A stretch of DNA of 64,000 nucleotides from NCBI RefSeq assembly GCF_037963145.1, contig NZ_CP150144.1, forward strand, positions 4,030,001-4,094,000, in the 5' to 3' direction. Below the pieces are notes generated by a model. That model was given only the letters and a program-made list of their open reading frames with translations. It ran no database searches and was not told where the DNA came from. The position numbers were made by a program, and so were the translations under genes. This DNA is from Oceanobacillus sp. FSL K6-2867. GTDB taxonomy: Bacteria > Bacillota > Bacilli > Bacillales > Amphibacillaceae. Of the stretch, positions 19,406 to 28,953 are shown one piece after another (positions within the stretch are counted from its first letter, which is position 1; each line of letters begins with the position of its first letter).

Positions 19406-19432
19406 ACTCTCACTGTGCGTTCACATAAGCTA
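19406..19432 (+). promoter_or_regulatory. Sigma-K promoter of spoVFAB
   Basis: The -10 box CATAAGCTA (19424-19432) matches CATANNNTA fully, and an AC -35 core (19406-19407) lies 16 bases before it. The B. subtilis spoVF operon is known to be sigma-K dependent, so this fits mother-cell dipicolinate synthesis. Confidence 0.7.
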
Positions 19433-19478
19433 TAAAGAAAATGAAAACAGGAAGTATGTCTGGAGGGTCTAAACAATA

Positions 19479-20363
19479 ATGAGTCAATTTATAGCTGTGA
19501 TTGGCGGCGATGCACGCTATTTAGAATTAATCAGGCAACTAAAGACATTACCTGATACAACGATGATGTTAGTAGGCTTTGATAAATTAGAGCAAGGATT
19601 TACAGGTTCTAATCAAATGGATTTTGAAGAGTTAGAACCATCTAAGTTAGACGCGGTTATATTACCAATAACAGGTACAGATAAGTCCGGAAAAATAGAA
19701 ACCGTATTCTCGGATAAACAAATTAAGATTAACAAAGCATGGTTCAAAAAATTAAAGAACAATACGCTCGTTTTTACTGGAATAACAAATGATTATTTAA
19801 CGTCAGCTGCAGATGAGGCGAATATCAAATTGGTACCGTTATTGGATAGGGATGATGTAGCAATTTATAACTCTATTCCTACAGCAGAAGGTGCAATTAT
19901 GATGGCCTTTGAGGAAACAGATTATACGATACATTCCTCACGAGTCGTTGTAGTAGGGTTCGGAAGAGTTGGGAATACCGTTGCAAATAAGTTTTCAGCC
20001 TTGGGGGCGAAGGTTTCGGTATGTGCAAGAAGCATAAGAGATCTGGCTAGAATCACCGAAATGGGATTACATGCGATTCCGTTGGAAAAGCTTTCTGATC
20101 ATACCCATGAATGTGATTTACTCATTAATACGATTCCGGCTCAAGTTGTAACGAAGGATGCCATTCAAAATTTGCCACCGAATGGAATTATTATTGATTT
20201 AGCATCCAAACCTGGCGGGACAGATTTTGAATTTGCGGAAAAACGGGGGATTAAGGCAATTTTAGCAAGGAGCTTACCTGGTATTGTTGCACCAAGAACC
20301 GCTGGAAAAATACTTGCGGATGTAATCACTCAAATATTAGATGAAACGAGGGAATCTGAATGA
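19479..20363 (+). CDS. spoVFA: Dipicolinate synthase subunit A
   Basis: Forms with SpoVFB the enzyme that oxidises dihydrodipicolinate to dipicolinic acid in the mother cell; the product fills the spore core and gives heat resistance. It has 294 residues with a Rossmann NAD(P)-binding fold around 150-180 (VVVVGFGRVGNTVANKFSALG). The start ATG follows TGGAGGG. Its last four bases overlap spoVFB, so the subunits are translationally coupled. Confidence 0.95.
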   Translation: MSQFIAVIGGDARYLELIRQLKTLPDTTMMLVGFDKLEQGFTGSNQMDFEELEPSKLDAVILPITGTDKSGKIETVFSDKQIKINKAWFKKLKNNTLVFTGITNDYLTSAADEANIKLVPLLDRDDVAIYNSIPTAEGAIMMAFEETDYTIHSSRVVVVGFGRVGNTVANKFSALGAKVSVCARSIRDLARITEMGLHAIPLEKLSDHTHECDLLINTIPAQVVTKDAIQNLPPNGIIIDLASKPGGTDFEFAEKRGIKAILARSLPGIVAPRTAGKILADVITQILDETRESE

Positions 20364-20965
20364 GTTTAGCAGGAAAACGTATCGGGTTCGGTTTAACCGG
20401 ATCCCATCACACACATAGTCAGGTTTTCCCGCAGATTGAGAAGCTCATCAAGGAGCAGGCAGAAGTTATTCCAATCGTATCCTATACAGTGCAAAACACG
20501 GATACGAAATTTGGTAAAGCGGCACAACATATTGAAAAACTAGAAACAATTACTGGAAAAAAGGTCGTCAAAACAATTCCGGAAGCGGAGCCATTTGGAC
20601 CGAAATATCCGCTTGATTGTATGGTAATTGCCCCCCTTACAGGAAATTCATTAAGCAAGCTTTCAAATGCATTAACAGATAACCCAGTACTAATGGCCGC
20701 AAAATCAACAATGAGAAATCAAAACCCGGTTTTACTTGGTGTAACAACCAACGATGCACTTGGGTTGAATGGGATGAACTTAATGCGCCTTATGAATAGC
20801 AAAAACATTTATTTTATTCCTTTTGGCCAAGATGACCCGTATAAAAAACCAAATTCATTAACAGCTAGATTAGATTACCTTGTAGATAGTGTGAAATATG
20901 CATTAGACGGAAAACAACTTCAACCAATTATTATTCCTTATATGGATGAAAATATGTTAAAATAA
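20360..20965 (+). CDS. spoVFB: Dipicolinate synthase subunit B (flavoprotein)
   Basis: Partner of SpoVFA, 201 residues, of the flavoprotein/HFCD fold. It starts MSLAGKRIGFGLTGSHHTH, has the DCMVIAPLTGNSLSKLSNALTD segment typical of the FMN-binding family, and the VLLGVTTNDALGLNG stretch. It overlaps spoVFA by four bases (ATGA) and lies about 50 bases before asd, which makes the aspartate semialdehyde that the pathway uses. Confidence 0.95.
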   Translation: MSLAGKRIGFGLTGSHHTHSQVFPQIEKLIKEQAEVIPIVSYTVQNTDTKFGKAAQHIEKLETITGKKVVKTIPEAEPFGPKYPLDCMVIAPLTGNSLSKLSNALTDNPVLMAAKSTMRNQNPVLLGVTTNDALGLNGMNLMRLMNSKNIYFIPFGQDDPYKKPNSLTARLDYLVDSVKYALDGKQLQPIIIPYMDENMLK

Positions 20966-21016
20966 ATAGCTAGGAGAGAAAAAAGATATTTACGATTTTG
21001 GAGGGAGTTATTGTAA

Positions 21017-22063
21017 ATGGTACAGAAGACAGCATTTAATGTCGCAGTGGTTGGAGCAACAGGGGCAGTCGGACAAAAAATCATGCAATTATTAGAGGAG
21101 AAAAATTTTCCAATAAATAAAATTAAATTGCTCTCATCAAAAAGATCTGCGGGTAAAAAAGTAGTATTTAACAATAAAGAGGTCACAATTGAAGAAGCTA
21201 AACCGGAAAGTTTTGAAGATGTGGATATTGCCCTATTCTCAGCTGGAGGTTCTATTTCAAAGGCACTTGCACCAGAAGCGGTTAAGCGTGGTGCGGTTGT
21301 AATTGACAATACAAGTGCTTACAGAATGGAAGAAAATGTGCCTTTAGTTGTTCCTGAGGTAAATAATGAAGATATCGCCAAGCATAACGGCATTATTGCA
21401 AATCCGAACTGCTCGACTATTCAAATGGTAGCAGCATTAAAGCCTATTAAGGAAGCCTTTGGGATTAACCGGATTATTGTATCCACGTATCAAGCAGTTT
21501 CTGGTGCTGGAGCTCAGGCGGTTGAAGAACTGAAGACACAATCGAACCAGCATTTGAACGGCGAGGAGATGGAAGCAAACTTACTTCCGGTTTCAGGTGA
21601 TGAAAAACATTATCCAATTGCATTTAATGCTTTACCGCAAATTGATGTTTTTGGAGATAATGGGTACACGTTTGAAGAAATGAAAATGATTAATGAAACG
21701 AAGAAAATTCTGCATGATTCTGACCTATCTGTAGCTGCTACATGTGTAAGGCTGCCATTCTTTACTTCCCATGCAGAAAGTGTTTATATAGAAGTTGAGC
21801 AAGATAATGTTCGTGTTGAGGATATTTGGAAACAGCTCGAAGCTGCTGATGGAGTAGTGCTTGAGGATAATCCAAAAACACAGACATACCCAACGCCGTT
21901 AAGTGCTGCAGATAAAGAAGAGGTTTTTGTCGGCCGCGTTCGTCATGATATCGATAATGCTAAAGGATTCCATCTTTGGGTTGTATCTGACAATCTTCTT
22001 AAAGGCGCTGCACTAAATACGGTTCAGATTGCGCAATCTTTAATAAAAAATAATTGGCTATAA
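21017..22063 (+). CDS. asd: Aspartate-semialdehyde dehydrogenase
   Basis: NADPH-dependent enzyme that reduces aspartyl phosphate to aspartate semialdehyde, the branch point for lysine/diaminopimelate, threonine and methionine. It has 348 residues. Visible are the N-terminal GATGAVGQ nucleotide loop, the active-site Cys in ANPNCSTIQ (about residue 130) and the His in RLPFFTSHAES. The ribosome site is GGAGGGAG. It lies between spoVFB and dapG as in B. subtilis. Confidence 0.97.
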   Translation: MVQKTAFNVAVVGATGAVGQKIMQLLEEKNFPINKIKLLSSKRSAGKKVVFNNKEVTIEEAKPESFEDVDIALFSAGGSISKALAPEAVKRGAVVIDNTSAYRMEENVPLVVPEVNNEDIAKHNGIIANPNCSTIQMVAALKPIKEAFGINRIIVSTYQAVSGAGAQAVEELKTQSNQHLNGEEMEANLLPVSGDEKHYPIAFNALPQIDVFGDNGYTFEEMKMINETKKILHDSDLSVAATCVRLPFFTSHAESVYIEVEQDNVRVEDIWKQLEAADGVVLEDNPKTQTYPTPLSAADKEEVFVGRVRHDIDNAKGFHLWVVSDNLLKGAALNTVQIAQSLIKNNWL

Positions 22064-22096
22064 ATGTTCACAATTAAGAGGAATGTTTAATCAGAA

Positions 22097-22150
22097 ACCA
22101 AACGAGGGAATCTGTATGTAAATACAGTTCCTTCTGTTTGGTGACCTTTT
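22097..22150 (+). terminator. Long hairpin between asd and dapG
   Basis: ACCAAAC (22097-22103) pairs with GTTTGGT (22136-22142), and inside it GGAA-CTGTAT pairs with ATACAG-TTCC. GACCTTTT follows. It can be a terminator behind asd or an attenuator before dapG; it lacks the size of a lysine riboswitch. Confidence 0.55.
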
Positions 22151-22186
22151 AAGCATCCGGTATTTGGTAATAATAGAGGTGTAATG

Positions 22187-23419
22187 ATGGAAATATTGGT
22201 TCAAAAATTTGGCGGAACTTCTGTTCAATCAGAAGAAAACAGAGAATATGTCATCAAACATATTAAAGATGCTTTAATAAAAGGTTATAAATTAGTTGTT
22301 GTTGTTTCCGCATTAGGAAGAAAGCCGGATCCATATGCTACAGACACGTTATTGGGGCTTGTTGATTATCCAAATAATCAAAATTCAGCCAGGGAATTGG
22401 ATCTGCTTATGTCTTGTGGTGAAATTATATCTTCTGTTGTTCTTTCAAATGAGCTGCAGAAGTCCCACATTTCTGCCACCGCATTAACTGGTTCACAAGC
22501 AGGGTTTTTAACGTCAGAAGACTTTAATAAGGCTCGGATTAAAGAGGTAAACCCAACACGTATTTTAAAAGAATTGGAAAACCATGATGTTGTCGTGATA
22601 GCAGGTTTTCAAGGACAAAGCCATACTGGTGAGATTACAACAATTGGCCGTGGAGGAAGCGATACAACTGCAGCTGCATTAGGGGTTGCTCTAAATGCGG
22701 AGAGAATTGAAATTTTTACGGATGTTAATGGTATTATGACTGCAGATCCCCGTGTCGTGAAAAGCGCACGGCCATTGGAAATCGTCACATATACAGAGAT
22801 ATGCAATCTTGCATATCAAGGAGCAAAAGTCATCCATCCTCGAGCAGTAGAAATTGCCATGCAAGGAAAGATTCCAATGAGAATTAGATCAACATATTCT
22901 GAAGATCTGGGTACGTTAGTTACTTCATCTAGAGTTTTGGAAATGGGTGTCGACATTCCAGATCGGATGATTACGGGAATCGCTCACATGTCATCTATTT
23001 CACAAATCAAAGTAAAGACAAAGGAATCTGCCTACCGATTACAGTCAGAAGTCTTTAAGGCAATGGCTGAAGCCGGTATTTCGGTTGATTTTATTAATAT
23101 TTCTCCAACAGGTGTTATCTATACGGTTCCTGAAGCACTAACAGAGAAAGCTGTTCATATCCTAGAAGTATTAGGGTTTTATCCAGAAGTAACAGAGGGT
23201 TGTGCGAAGGTCTCGGCTGTTGGGGCAGGAATGACTGGTGTTCCAGGAGTAGCCTCCAAAATTGTTCAGGCTCTGACAAATTCAGGTGTACAAATTTTAC
23301 AATCCGCCGACAGCCATACAACCATTTGGGTTCTTGTGCATAAAAACGATCTTATTACAGCGGTAAATGCATTGCATGAAGTTTTTGATCTCAGTCATAT
23401 AAATGAACTTCAAAGATAA
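22187..23419 (+). CDS. dapG: Aspartate kinase I (diaminopimelate-sensitive type)
   Basis: Phosphorylates aspartate, first step of the diaminopimelate branch. It has 410 residues with VQKFGGTSV at the N-terminus, GRGGSDTTAAALG and FTDVNGIMTADPR in the catalytic part, then two ACT domains from about 265 on. Chain length and position fit DapG, which is tuned to cell-wall and spore needs. ATG at 22187 is better placed behind GAGGTG than the adjacent ATG at 22184. No internal start for a separate small subunit is obvious. Confidence 0.95.
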   Translation: MEILVQKFGGTSVQSEENREYVIKHIKDALIKGYKLVVVVSALGRKPDPYATDTLLGLVDYPNNQNSARELDLLMSCGEIISSVVLSNELQKSHISATALTGSQAGFLTSEDFNKARIKEVNPTRILKELENHDVVVIAGFQGQSHTGEITTIGRGGSDTTAAALGVALNAERIEIFTDVNGIMTADPRVVKSARPLEIVTYTEICNLAYQGAKVIHPRAVEIAMQGKIPMRIRSTYSEDLGTLVTSSRVLEMGVDIPDRMITGIAHMSSISQIKVKTKESAYRLQSEVFKAMAEAGISVDFINISPTGVIYTVPEALTEKAVHILEVLGFYPEVTEGCAKVSAVGAGMTGVPGVASKIVQALTNSGVQILQSADSHTTIWVLVHKNDLITAVNALHEVFDLSHINELQR

Positions 23420-23450
23420 ACCAAAATTTAGATAAGAAAGGTGATTATTC

Positions 23451-24317
23451 ATGAATTTTGGCAAAGTACTGACGGCGATGGTTACTCCATTTGATAGCAA
23501 CGGGCAAATTGATTTTGAACAGACGAGCGTATTAATTGATTATTTAATTGATAATGGGACGGATGCACTTGTAATAGCAGGAACGACAGGAGAATCTCCG
23601 ACATTAAGCACGGAAGAGAAAATGAAACTGTTTAAGTATGTTGTACAAAAAGCAGATAAGCGAGTCCCCGTTATTGCGGGAACAGGAAGTAACAGCACGA
23701 AGGCATCTATTGATTTGACAAAGAAAGCTGAAGAATGCGGTGTTGACGGGATTATGCTTGTGACACCATATTATAATAAGCCTGATCAGCGTGGAATGTA
23801 TGCGCATTTTGCTGCGATTGCCAAGGAAACGAGTTTGCCTATCATGCTTTATAATATACCGGGTCGTTCAGTAGTAAACTTGACTGCAGAAACCGTTATT
23901 AATTTAAGTCAAATTGATAATATCGTCTCCATGAAAGAAGCAAGTGGTGATCTCGACCAGGTTGCAGAAATTATTGAACATACAACGAATGGTTTCAGTG
24001 TATACAGTGGAGACGATGGATTAACGATTCCAATGCTGGCAATTGGTGCTGATGGAGTCGTTTCAGTTGCTTCACATGTTATTGGTAATGAAATGCAGTC
24101 AATGGTTCAGCAATTTAAAAATGGCCAGGTTCACGAAGCAGCAGCATTGCATCGTAAATTGCTCCCGATTATGAATGGACTATTTGCAGCACCAAGTCCA
24201 AGCCCTGTTAAGGCAGCACTGCAATTGAAAGGAATTGAGACAGGCGGTGTACGACTGCCACTGGTTCCTTTAACAGATGAAGAAATGAATAAGTTGAAGC
24301 TTCTATTAGATAAATAA
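23451..24317 (+). CDS. dapA: 4-hydroxy-tetrahydrodipicolinate synthase
   Basis: Condenses pyruvate with aspartate semialdehyde. It has 288 residues and a TIM barrel with GTTGESPTL near 45, the general-base Tyr in YYNKPDQRG, and the Schiff-base Lys in VSMKEASGD near 161. In sporulating cells its product is the substrate of SpoVFAB. It follows dapG by 31 bases and ends in a strong terminator, so asd/dapG/dapA make one metabolic block. Confidence 0.97.
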   Translation: MNFGKVLTAMVTPFDSNGQIDFEQTSVLIDYLIDNGTDALVIAGTTGESPTLSTEEKMKLFKYVVQKADKRVPVIAGTGSNSTKASIDLTKKAEECGVDGIMLVTPYYNKPDQRGMYAHFAAIAKETSLPIMLYNIPGRSVVNLTAETVINLSQIDNIVSMKEASGDLDQVAEIIEHTTNGFSVYSGDDGLTIPMLAIGADGVVSVASHVIGNEMQSMVQQFKNGQVHEAAALHRKLLPIMNGLFAAPSPSPVKAALQLKGIETGGVRLPLVPLTDEEMNKLKLLLDK

Positions 24318-24318
24318 C

Positions 24319-24352
24319 AATACCGGCTAAGGTTTTTAGCCGGTATTTTTTG
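24319..24352 (+). terminator. dapA terminator
   Basis: TACCGGCTAA and TTTAGCCGGTA pair over a short loop and are followed by six Ts. Confidence 0.9.
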
Positions 24353-24407
24353 TATATTTACGTTCATACTACCTTTATAGCGAGTTTTTAAAAAGGAGTG
24401 TTCGTAA

Positions 24408-25139
24408 ATGAATAACAATCCAGAAGAAAATGAAAATCAAGAAGACAAACAGCCAAATGCATCATCAATTGTTGAGAAAATCCAACAGCTTGGTCAGTCT
24501 AATATTCCACAAGCACCTGATTCAAATATTCATGTCCTGTCAATTATTGGTCAAGTGGAAGGCCATATCCAGCTGCCGCCTCAAAATAAGACAACTAAAT
24601 ATGAACATTTATTACCGCAGCTTATTGCTATTGAACAGAATCCAAAAATTGAAGGGCTAATTATTCTGTTGAATACAGTTGGAGGAGATGTTGAAGCGGG
24701 TCTTGCTCTTGCTGAAATGATTGCTTCGATTTCAAAACCGACAGTATCCATTGTCCTTGGAGGCGGGCATTCGATTGGAGTGCCGATAGCAGTAGCCACC
24801 GACTATTCCTTCATTGTTCCTACAGCAACCATGACGATTCATCCGGTTCGATTAACTGGTTTAGTTATTGGAGTACCCCAAACCTTCGAATATTTAGATA
24901 AAATGCAAGAAAGGGTCATTCAATTTGTTATCGAGCATTCAAACATTAAAGAAGAGAAGTTTAAGGATCTAATGTTTGCAAAAGGTAATTTAACGAGGGA
25001 TATTGGTACAAATGTAATCGGAAAAGACGCAGTAGAATATGGATTAATTGATCAGGTGGGTGGTGTAAAAGAGGCCATGAGTAAATTAACAACATTTATT
25101 GCAAGTAACGACGGTGCAGAAGGTGGTGTCATACAATGA
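24408..25139 (+). CDS. tepA: TepA, ClpP-class serine protease
   Basis: Cytosolic ClpP-like protease (YmfB), 243 residues. In B. subtilis it has been reported to aid protein translocation and to act on spore proteins. The ClpP fold shows as [22 protein letters not shown], the nucleophile Ser in GGGHSIG (about residue 123) and the His in MTIHP (about 147). The N-terminal 30 residues are polar and low in complexity. It overlaps ylzJ by four bases. Confidence 0.92.
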   Translation: MNNNPEENENQEDKQPNASSIVEKIQQLGQSNIPQAPDSNIHVLSIIGQVEGHIQLPPQNKTTKYEHLLPQLIAIEQNPKIEGLIILLNTVGGDVEAGLALAEMIASISKPTVSIVLGGGHSIGVPIAVATDYSFIVPTATMTIHPVRLTGLVIGVPQTFEYLDKMQERVIQFVIEHSNIKEEKFKDLMFAKGNLTRDIGTNVIGKDAVEYGLIDQVGGVKEAMSKLTTFIASNDGAEGGVIQ

Positions 25140-25342
25140 TTTTGTATACGCCGTTAACTCAGCATGATATCTTTCCCGTAGATCAGGAAGGATACTCAAA
25201 TATGGAGCATATCGCTTATGATGGCAGAATGATATATGCAAAAAAAACGAAGGATGGCTCCTATCAAATTCAGCAGCTTGTTTCGACTGACCCACAAGAT
25301 TATTTGCGGGATGAATTTTCTCCTGGCAGTACTCTTGGTTAA
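25136..25342 (+). CDS. ylzJ: YlzJ-like protein
   Basis: A 68-residue protein starting [14 protein letters not shown], as in the YlzJ family that lies between tepA and spoIIIE in Bacilli. It overlaps the tepA stop by four bases, so it is probably coupled to it. It has no signal or membrane segment and no known role. Confidence 0.8.
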   Translation: MILYTPLTQHDIFPVDQEGYSNMEHIAYDGRMIYAKKTKDGSYQIQQLVSTDPQDYLRDEFSPGSTLG

Positions 25343-25464
25343 ATCAAGGGATGGAATGTGATGACAGCAGGGATTCGTGTCATATCCAAGTAAGCTGATA
25401 TTTAGCATAAAAAGAAAAATCCCAACTGAATGAAATTCACTTTTATGGTATAATTGGGATAGTT

Positions 25465-25500
25465 AGTAAACCCTTGCCATTTTATTGGCAAGGGTTTACT
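25465..25500 (+). terminator. Hairpin between ylzJ and spoIIIE
   Basis: A perfect 15-bp inverted repeat, AGTAAACCCTTGCCA with its complement, has a 6-base loop. It closely resembles the hairpin before polC. A TATAAT at 25449-25454 lies just upstream, so the stem would be near the 5-prime end of a spoIIIE transcript; otherwise it simply ends the tepA-ylzJ mRNA. Confidence 0.6.
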
Positions 25501-25534
25501 ATTCATATATGCTTGAATAGATAGAGGTGAAAAA

Positions 25535-27811
25535 ATGGCGAAAAAAAGAAAGCGAAAAAGCGCTAAAAAGACAAGGTCTATGAGGTTGGAACTTTTAGGG
25601 CTGCTGTTTATCTTTTTATCCATCTTCGGGAGCGGAGCAAGTGCAATAAGCGATGGTGCAATACCTGGCTGGATGGAACATTTCTTCCAATTTTTCCTGG
25701 GAATTTGGTATTTTATTGCATCTGTTTTCTTGTTTATTACTGGAGTTCGGCTATTGATCAAACGAAAATATCCCGATTTCTGGAGTAGAAAAATGGTAGG
25801 ATTTTATATTCTTTTTGCAGGTATTCTACTATTAACACATATACAAACAATTGAGAGTTTGCTAGTTACAGCTGGAAATGTATCCATTATCGGTACTACC
25901 TGGAATAATTTCTTAGACTACGTTAGTGGCGCTGGTACGGTAGTACAAACAGGTGGAGGAATGTTTGGAGCTGTACTTTTTACTTTCTGCAATTTTTTAT
26001 TTTCATTAGCTGGTTCTAAAATCGTTGCTGTTTTTTCTATATTAATTGGTATTATATTTATTACCGATATATCCATTGGCGACTTATTTTCCAAGTTTTT
26101 TTCAAGAATAAAAAAGAGTACGGAAGAAAAGATTGTCAAATGGAAGGATGTACGAGCGGCTAAAAAGCAGCAGAAAGAAGAACAGAAATTACAAGACAAT
26201 GCGGTTATTGAAGCTGTACAGCATGAGGAACCAGTAATTAATGATTTTACGGATATTGCTTATGCGGCAAACGATAATGAAAAAGCGCCTGTTCATGAAG
26301 CACCACTTGAAGAAGAAAAAGCTGAAAAGACAGAAGCTGCAGAAGCGGATGATGTTCCGGAAATGGCAATGACAGAAACAGAAAATCCGGAATATATACT
26401 GCCGTCACCTAATTTACTGGCTGATCCAGCTCATAATTCACAGCAAAAGGAAAAGTCACAAATACAAGCTACTGTTCGAAAGCTTGAACAAACATTTAAA
26501 AGTTTTGGTGTGAAGGCTAGAATTACAAAAGTGCACGTGGGACCTGCCGTCACAAAATATGAGGTATATCCAGAAGCTGGTGTTAAGGTGAGTAAAATTG
26601 TTAGTCTGCACGATGATTTAGCACTAGCATTAGCGGCCAAGGACATACGGATAGAAGCGCCGATCCCTGGGAAATCTGCAGTTGGAATCGAAGTACCAAA
26701 CCAAGAAGTTGCGATGGTATCGTTACGAGAAGTACTCGATAAAACGTGGAATAGTAAATCCTCGAAACTGCTTTATGCATTAGGAAGAGATATATCTGGT
26801 GAGGCTGTGGTTGGAGAGTTAAACAAGATGCCCCATCTATTGATTGCTGGTGCAACTGGCAGTGGGAAGAGTGTCTGCGTTAACGGCATTATCACGAGCA
26901 TTTTAATGCGTACAAAACCGCACGAAGTTAAAATGATGATGATCGATCCAAAGAAAGTGGAACTGAATGTATATAATGGAATTCCCCATCTGCTTGCTCC
27001 GGTTGTGACAGATCCTAAAAAGGCATCACGTGCATTAAAAAAAGTAGTTTCTGAAATGGAAAGAAGATATGATTTATTTTCTGATACTGGAACACGTAAT
27101 ATTGAAGGATATAACGAATATATTCGTAAATATAATATAGCTTCAGAGGAAATGCAGCCACAACTACCTTACATTGTTGTTCTTGTAGATGAGCTTGCCG
27201 ATTTAATGATGGTCGCTTCAAATGATGTAGAAGATTCCATTACTCGATTGGCTCAAATGGCTCGCGCAGCAGGTATTCACCTAATAATCGCTACACAGCG
27301 CCCGTCAGTTGACGTTATTACAGGTGTGATTAAGGCAAATATCCCTTCTCGGATTGCATTTAGTGTTTCTTCCCAGACGGACTCAAGGACGATACTCGAC
27401 TCAGGTGGAGCGGAAAAACTGCTTGGACGAGGGGACATGCTGTTCATGCCTGTAGGCTCTTCTAAGCCAACACGTGTACAGGGAGCATTTTTATCTGATG
27501 AAGAAGTAGAACGAGTTGTTAACCATTGTATAGAACAGCAGAAAGCTTCCTATCAGGAAGAAATGATCCCTGAAGATATAAATGATGCAGTAGAAGAAGT
27601 AGATGACGAGTTATATGAAGATGCAGTACAGATGATTATTGAAATGCAGAGTGCCAGTGTCTCCATGCTGCAACGGAGGTTCCGAATTGGTTATACCCGG
27701 GCAGCAAGATTGATTGATGCAATGGAAGCCCGAGGTATTGTTGGGCCATATGAAGGAAGCAAACCAAGAACTGTGTTAGTTTCGCAGGCAGCAGAAGAAA
27801 AAACAATGTAG
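25535..27811 (+). CDS. spoIIIE: DNA translocase SpoIIIE (FtsK family)
   Basis: Membrane-anchored ATPase that pumps the chromosome into the forespore through the septum. It has 758 residues. Four membrane segments lie at about 20-170, then an acidic linker (about 225-290), the alpha/beta RecA-like motor with Walker [10 protein letters not shown] near 438 and Walker [12 protein letters not shown], and a C-terminal winged-helix gamma domain ([19 protein letters not shown]) that reads oriented DNA motifs. The basic N-terminus ([10 protein letters not shown]) follows the inside-positive rule. Ribosome site GAGGTG. Confidence 0.95.
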   Translation: MAKKRKRKSAKKTRSMRLELLGLLFIFLSIFGSGASAISDGAIPGWMEHFFQFFLGIWYFIASVFLFITGVRLLIKRKYPDFWSRKMVGFYILFAGILLLTHIQTIESLLVTAGNVSIIGTTWNNFLDYVSGAGTVVQTGGGMFGAVLFTFCNFLFSLAGSKIVAVFSILIGIIFITDISIGDLFSKFFSRIKKSTEEKIVKWKDVRAAKKQQKEEQKLQDNAVIEAVQHEEPVINDFTDIAYAANDNEKAPVHEAPLEEEKAEKTEAAEADDVPEMAMTETENPEYILPSPNLLADPAHNSQQKEKSQIQATVRKLEQTFKSFGVKARITKVHVGPAVTKYEVYPEAGVKVSKIVSLHDDLALALAAKDIRIEAPIPGKSAVGIEVPNQEVAMVSLREVLDKTWNSKSSKLLYALGRDISGEAVVGELNKMPHLLIAGATGSGKSVCVNGIITSILMRTKPHEVKMMMIDPKKVELNVYNGIPHLLAPVVTDPKKASRALKKVVSEMERRYDLFSDTGTRNIEGYNEYIRKYNIASEEMQPQLPYIVVLVDELADLMMVASNDVEDSITRLAQMARAAGIHLIIATQRPSVDVITGVIKANIPSRIAFSVSSQTDSRTILDSGGAEKLLGRGDMLFMPVGSSKPTRVQGAFLSDEEVERVVNHCIEQQKASYQEEMIPEDINDAVEEVDDELYEDAVQMIIEMQSASVSMLQRRFRIGYTRAARLIDAMEARGIVGPYEGSKPRTVLVSQAAEEKTM

Positions 27812-27871
27812 TATAGTGACTCTTATTTTAAGTAAAACCAAAATAAAAGTATGTTAAATTGTATTGAATTG

Positions 27872-27908
27872 ATAAGACAGGTGAAAATAAATTCACCTGT
27901 CTTATTTT
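27872..27908 (+). terminator. spoIIIE terminator
   Basis: ATAAGACAGGTGAA and TTCACCTGTCTTAT (27892-27905) form a perfect 14-bp stem and run into Ts. Confidence 0.85.
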
Positions 27909-28114
27909 AATGGTAAAGAAAGTTAAAGAAATGGAATTTCTTCCGTATTCGGACATTCATCGTTTACTTGTCACAATTTGTTGATTTTTTTAAGGAATTT
28001 ATCCTATTTCTATTTATTTATTCAACTAATAATGGTAAGATAAATGACGGACAAAATAGTCATACGTCAGAGGTCAGATCTCTTGGATTGCAGTTAGAGG
28101 AAAGAGGGGATTTT

Positions 28115-28840
28115 GTGTCGATTAAAACGGATTCAAGGCATTTATATTTACAAGTCATCGACGAAATAACAAAAGATATTGAAAACGGCAAATATAGAGA
28201 AAAAGAAAAACTGCCATCAGAGTATCAATTGTCAAAACAATTAGGCGTTTCCAGAGCTACGTTAAGAGAAGCCCTGCGCATTCTTGAAGAAGACAATGTC
28301 GTGACGCGAAGGCACGGGGTTGGTACCTTTGTAAATTCGAAACCGATTTTTTCATCAGGTATTGAGGAGCTGAGCAGTGTTACTCAGATGATTGAACAAT
28401 CTGGTAAAATCGCTGGCTCACAATATTTGTCTACAGAGTTAATTGAGGCAACAGATGAAGATAAAGCAAAATTTTCCCCAAGAAAAGTGAATACTCTGGC
28501 TAAAATTGAAAGAGTCCGTACTGCTGATAATAAGCCCGTCGTATTTTGTATTGATAAGGTACCGGAAAATTTGATACCGCTTGATCGAGTCCATGAGGAA
28601 GATTCTATCTTTGAACTTTTAGAAGATTATGCGAATAAACGTATTGCGTACGCTGTTACATACATAGAACCAATCAGCTATCATGACCGAATCTATAGTA
28701 TTTTAGACTGTGTACCAGATCAATCACTTCTTTTGCTGAAACAGATTCATTATACAAGCAAAGATGAAGCCATCCTATATTCAGCCAATTATTTTCGTTC
28801 AGACATTTTCAGCTTTCATGTTCTGAGAAAGCGTGTATAA
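28115..28840 (+). CDS. ymfC: GntR-family transcriptional regulator YmfC
   Basis: HutC-type GntR regulator of 241 residues: winged helix at about 5-72 (LPSEYQLSKQLGVSRATLREALRIL, then RRHGVGTFV) and a UTRA ligand-binding domain after it. I chose the GTG at 28115 behind AGAGGGGA because family homology begins at once (MSIKTDSRHLYLQVID); the frame is open from 27968 but the extra residues are unlike the family. It directly precedes a nucleoside ABC importer, so it is the natural candidate regulator of that operon. Confidence 0.9.
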   Translation: MSIKTDSRHLYLQVIDEITKDIENGKYREKEKLPSEYQLSKQLGVSRATLREALRILEEDNVVTRRHGVGTFVNSKPIFSSGIEELSSVTQMIEQSGKIAGSQYLSTELIEATDEDKAKFSPRKVNTLAKIERVRTADNKPVVFCIDKVPENLIPLDRVHEEDSIFELLEDYANKRIAYAVTYIEPISYHDRIYSILDCVPDQSLLLLKQIHYTSKDEAILYSANYFRSDIFSFHVLRKRV

Positions 28841-28902
28841 CACCTGGAAAAAACTGAATTTTTAGGAGGTGGTGGGCAGGAATAGGAAGGGTTTACGGTG
28901 AT

Positions 28903-28915
28903 TTTTGTTCGAATT
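28903..28915 (+). promoter_or_regulatory. Possible PurR box before the nucleoside importer
   Basis: TTTGTTCGAATTT lies close to the inverse of the PurBox pattern (AWWWCCGAACWWT) with two mismatches. Guanosine uptake genes in Bacillus can be PurR controlled. It is a weak hint only. Confidence 0.25.
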
Positions 28916-28953
28916 TTAGTTTTACCTATCTCAATTATTTAGGGGGCATTAAA

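Noticed and set aside
22064-22186. Lysine riboswitch before dapG
   Set aside because: The gap is only about 120 bases and holds one long hairpin; the multi-helix core of the L-box cannot fit.
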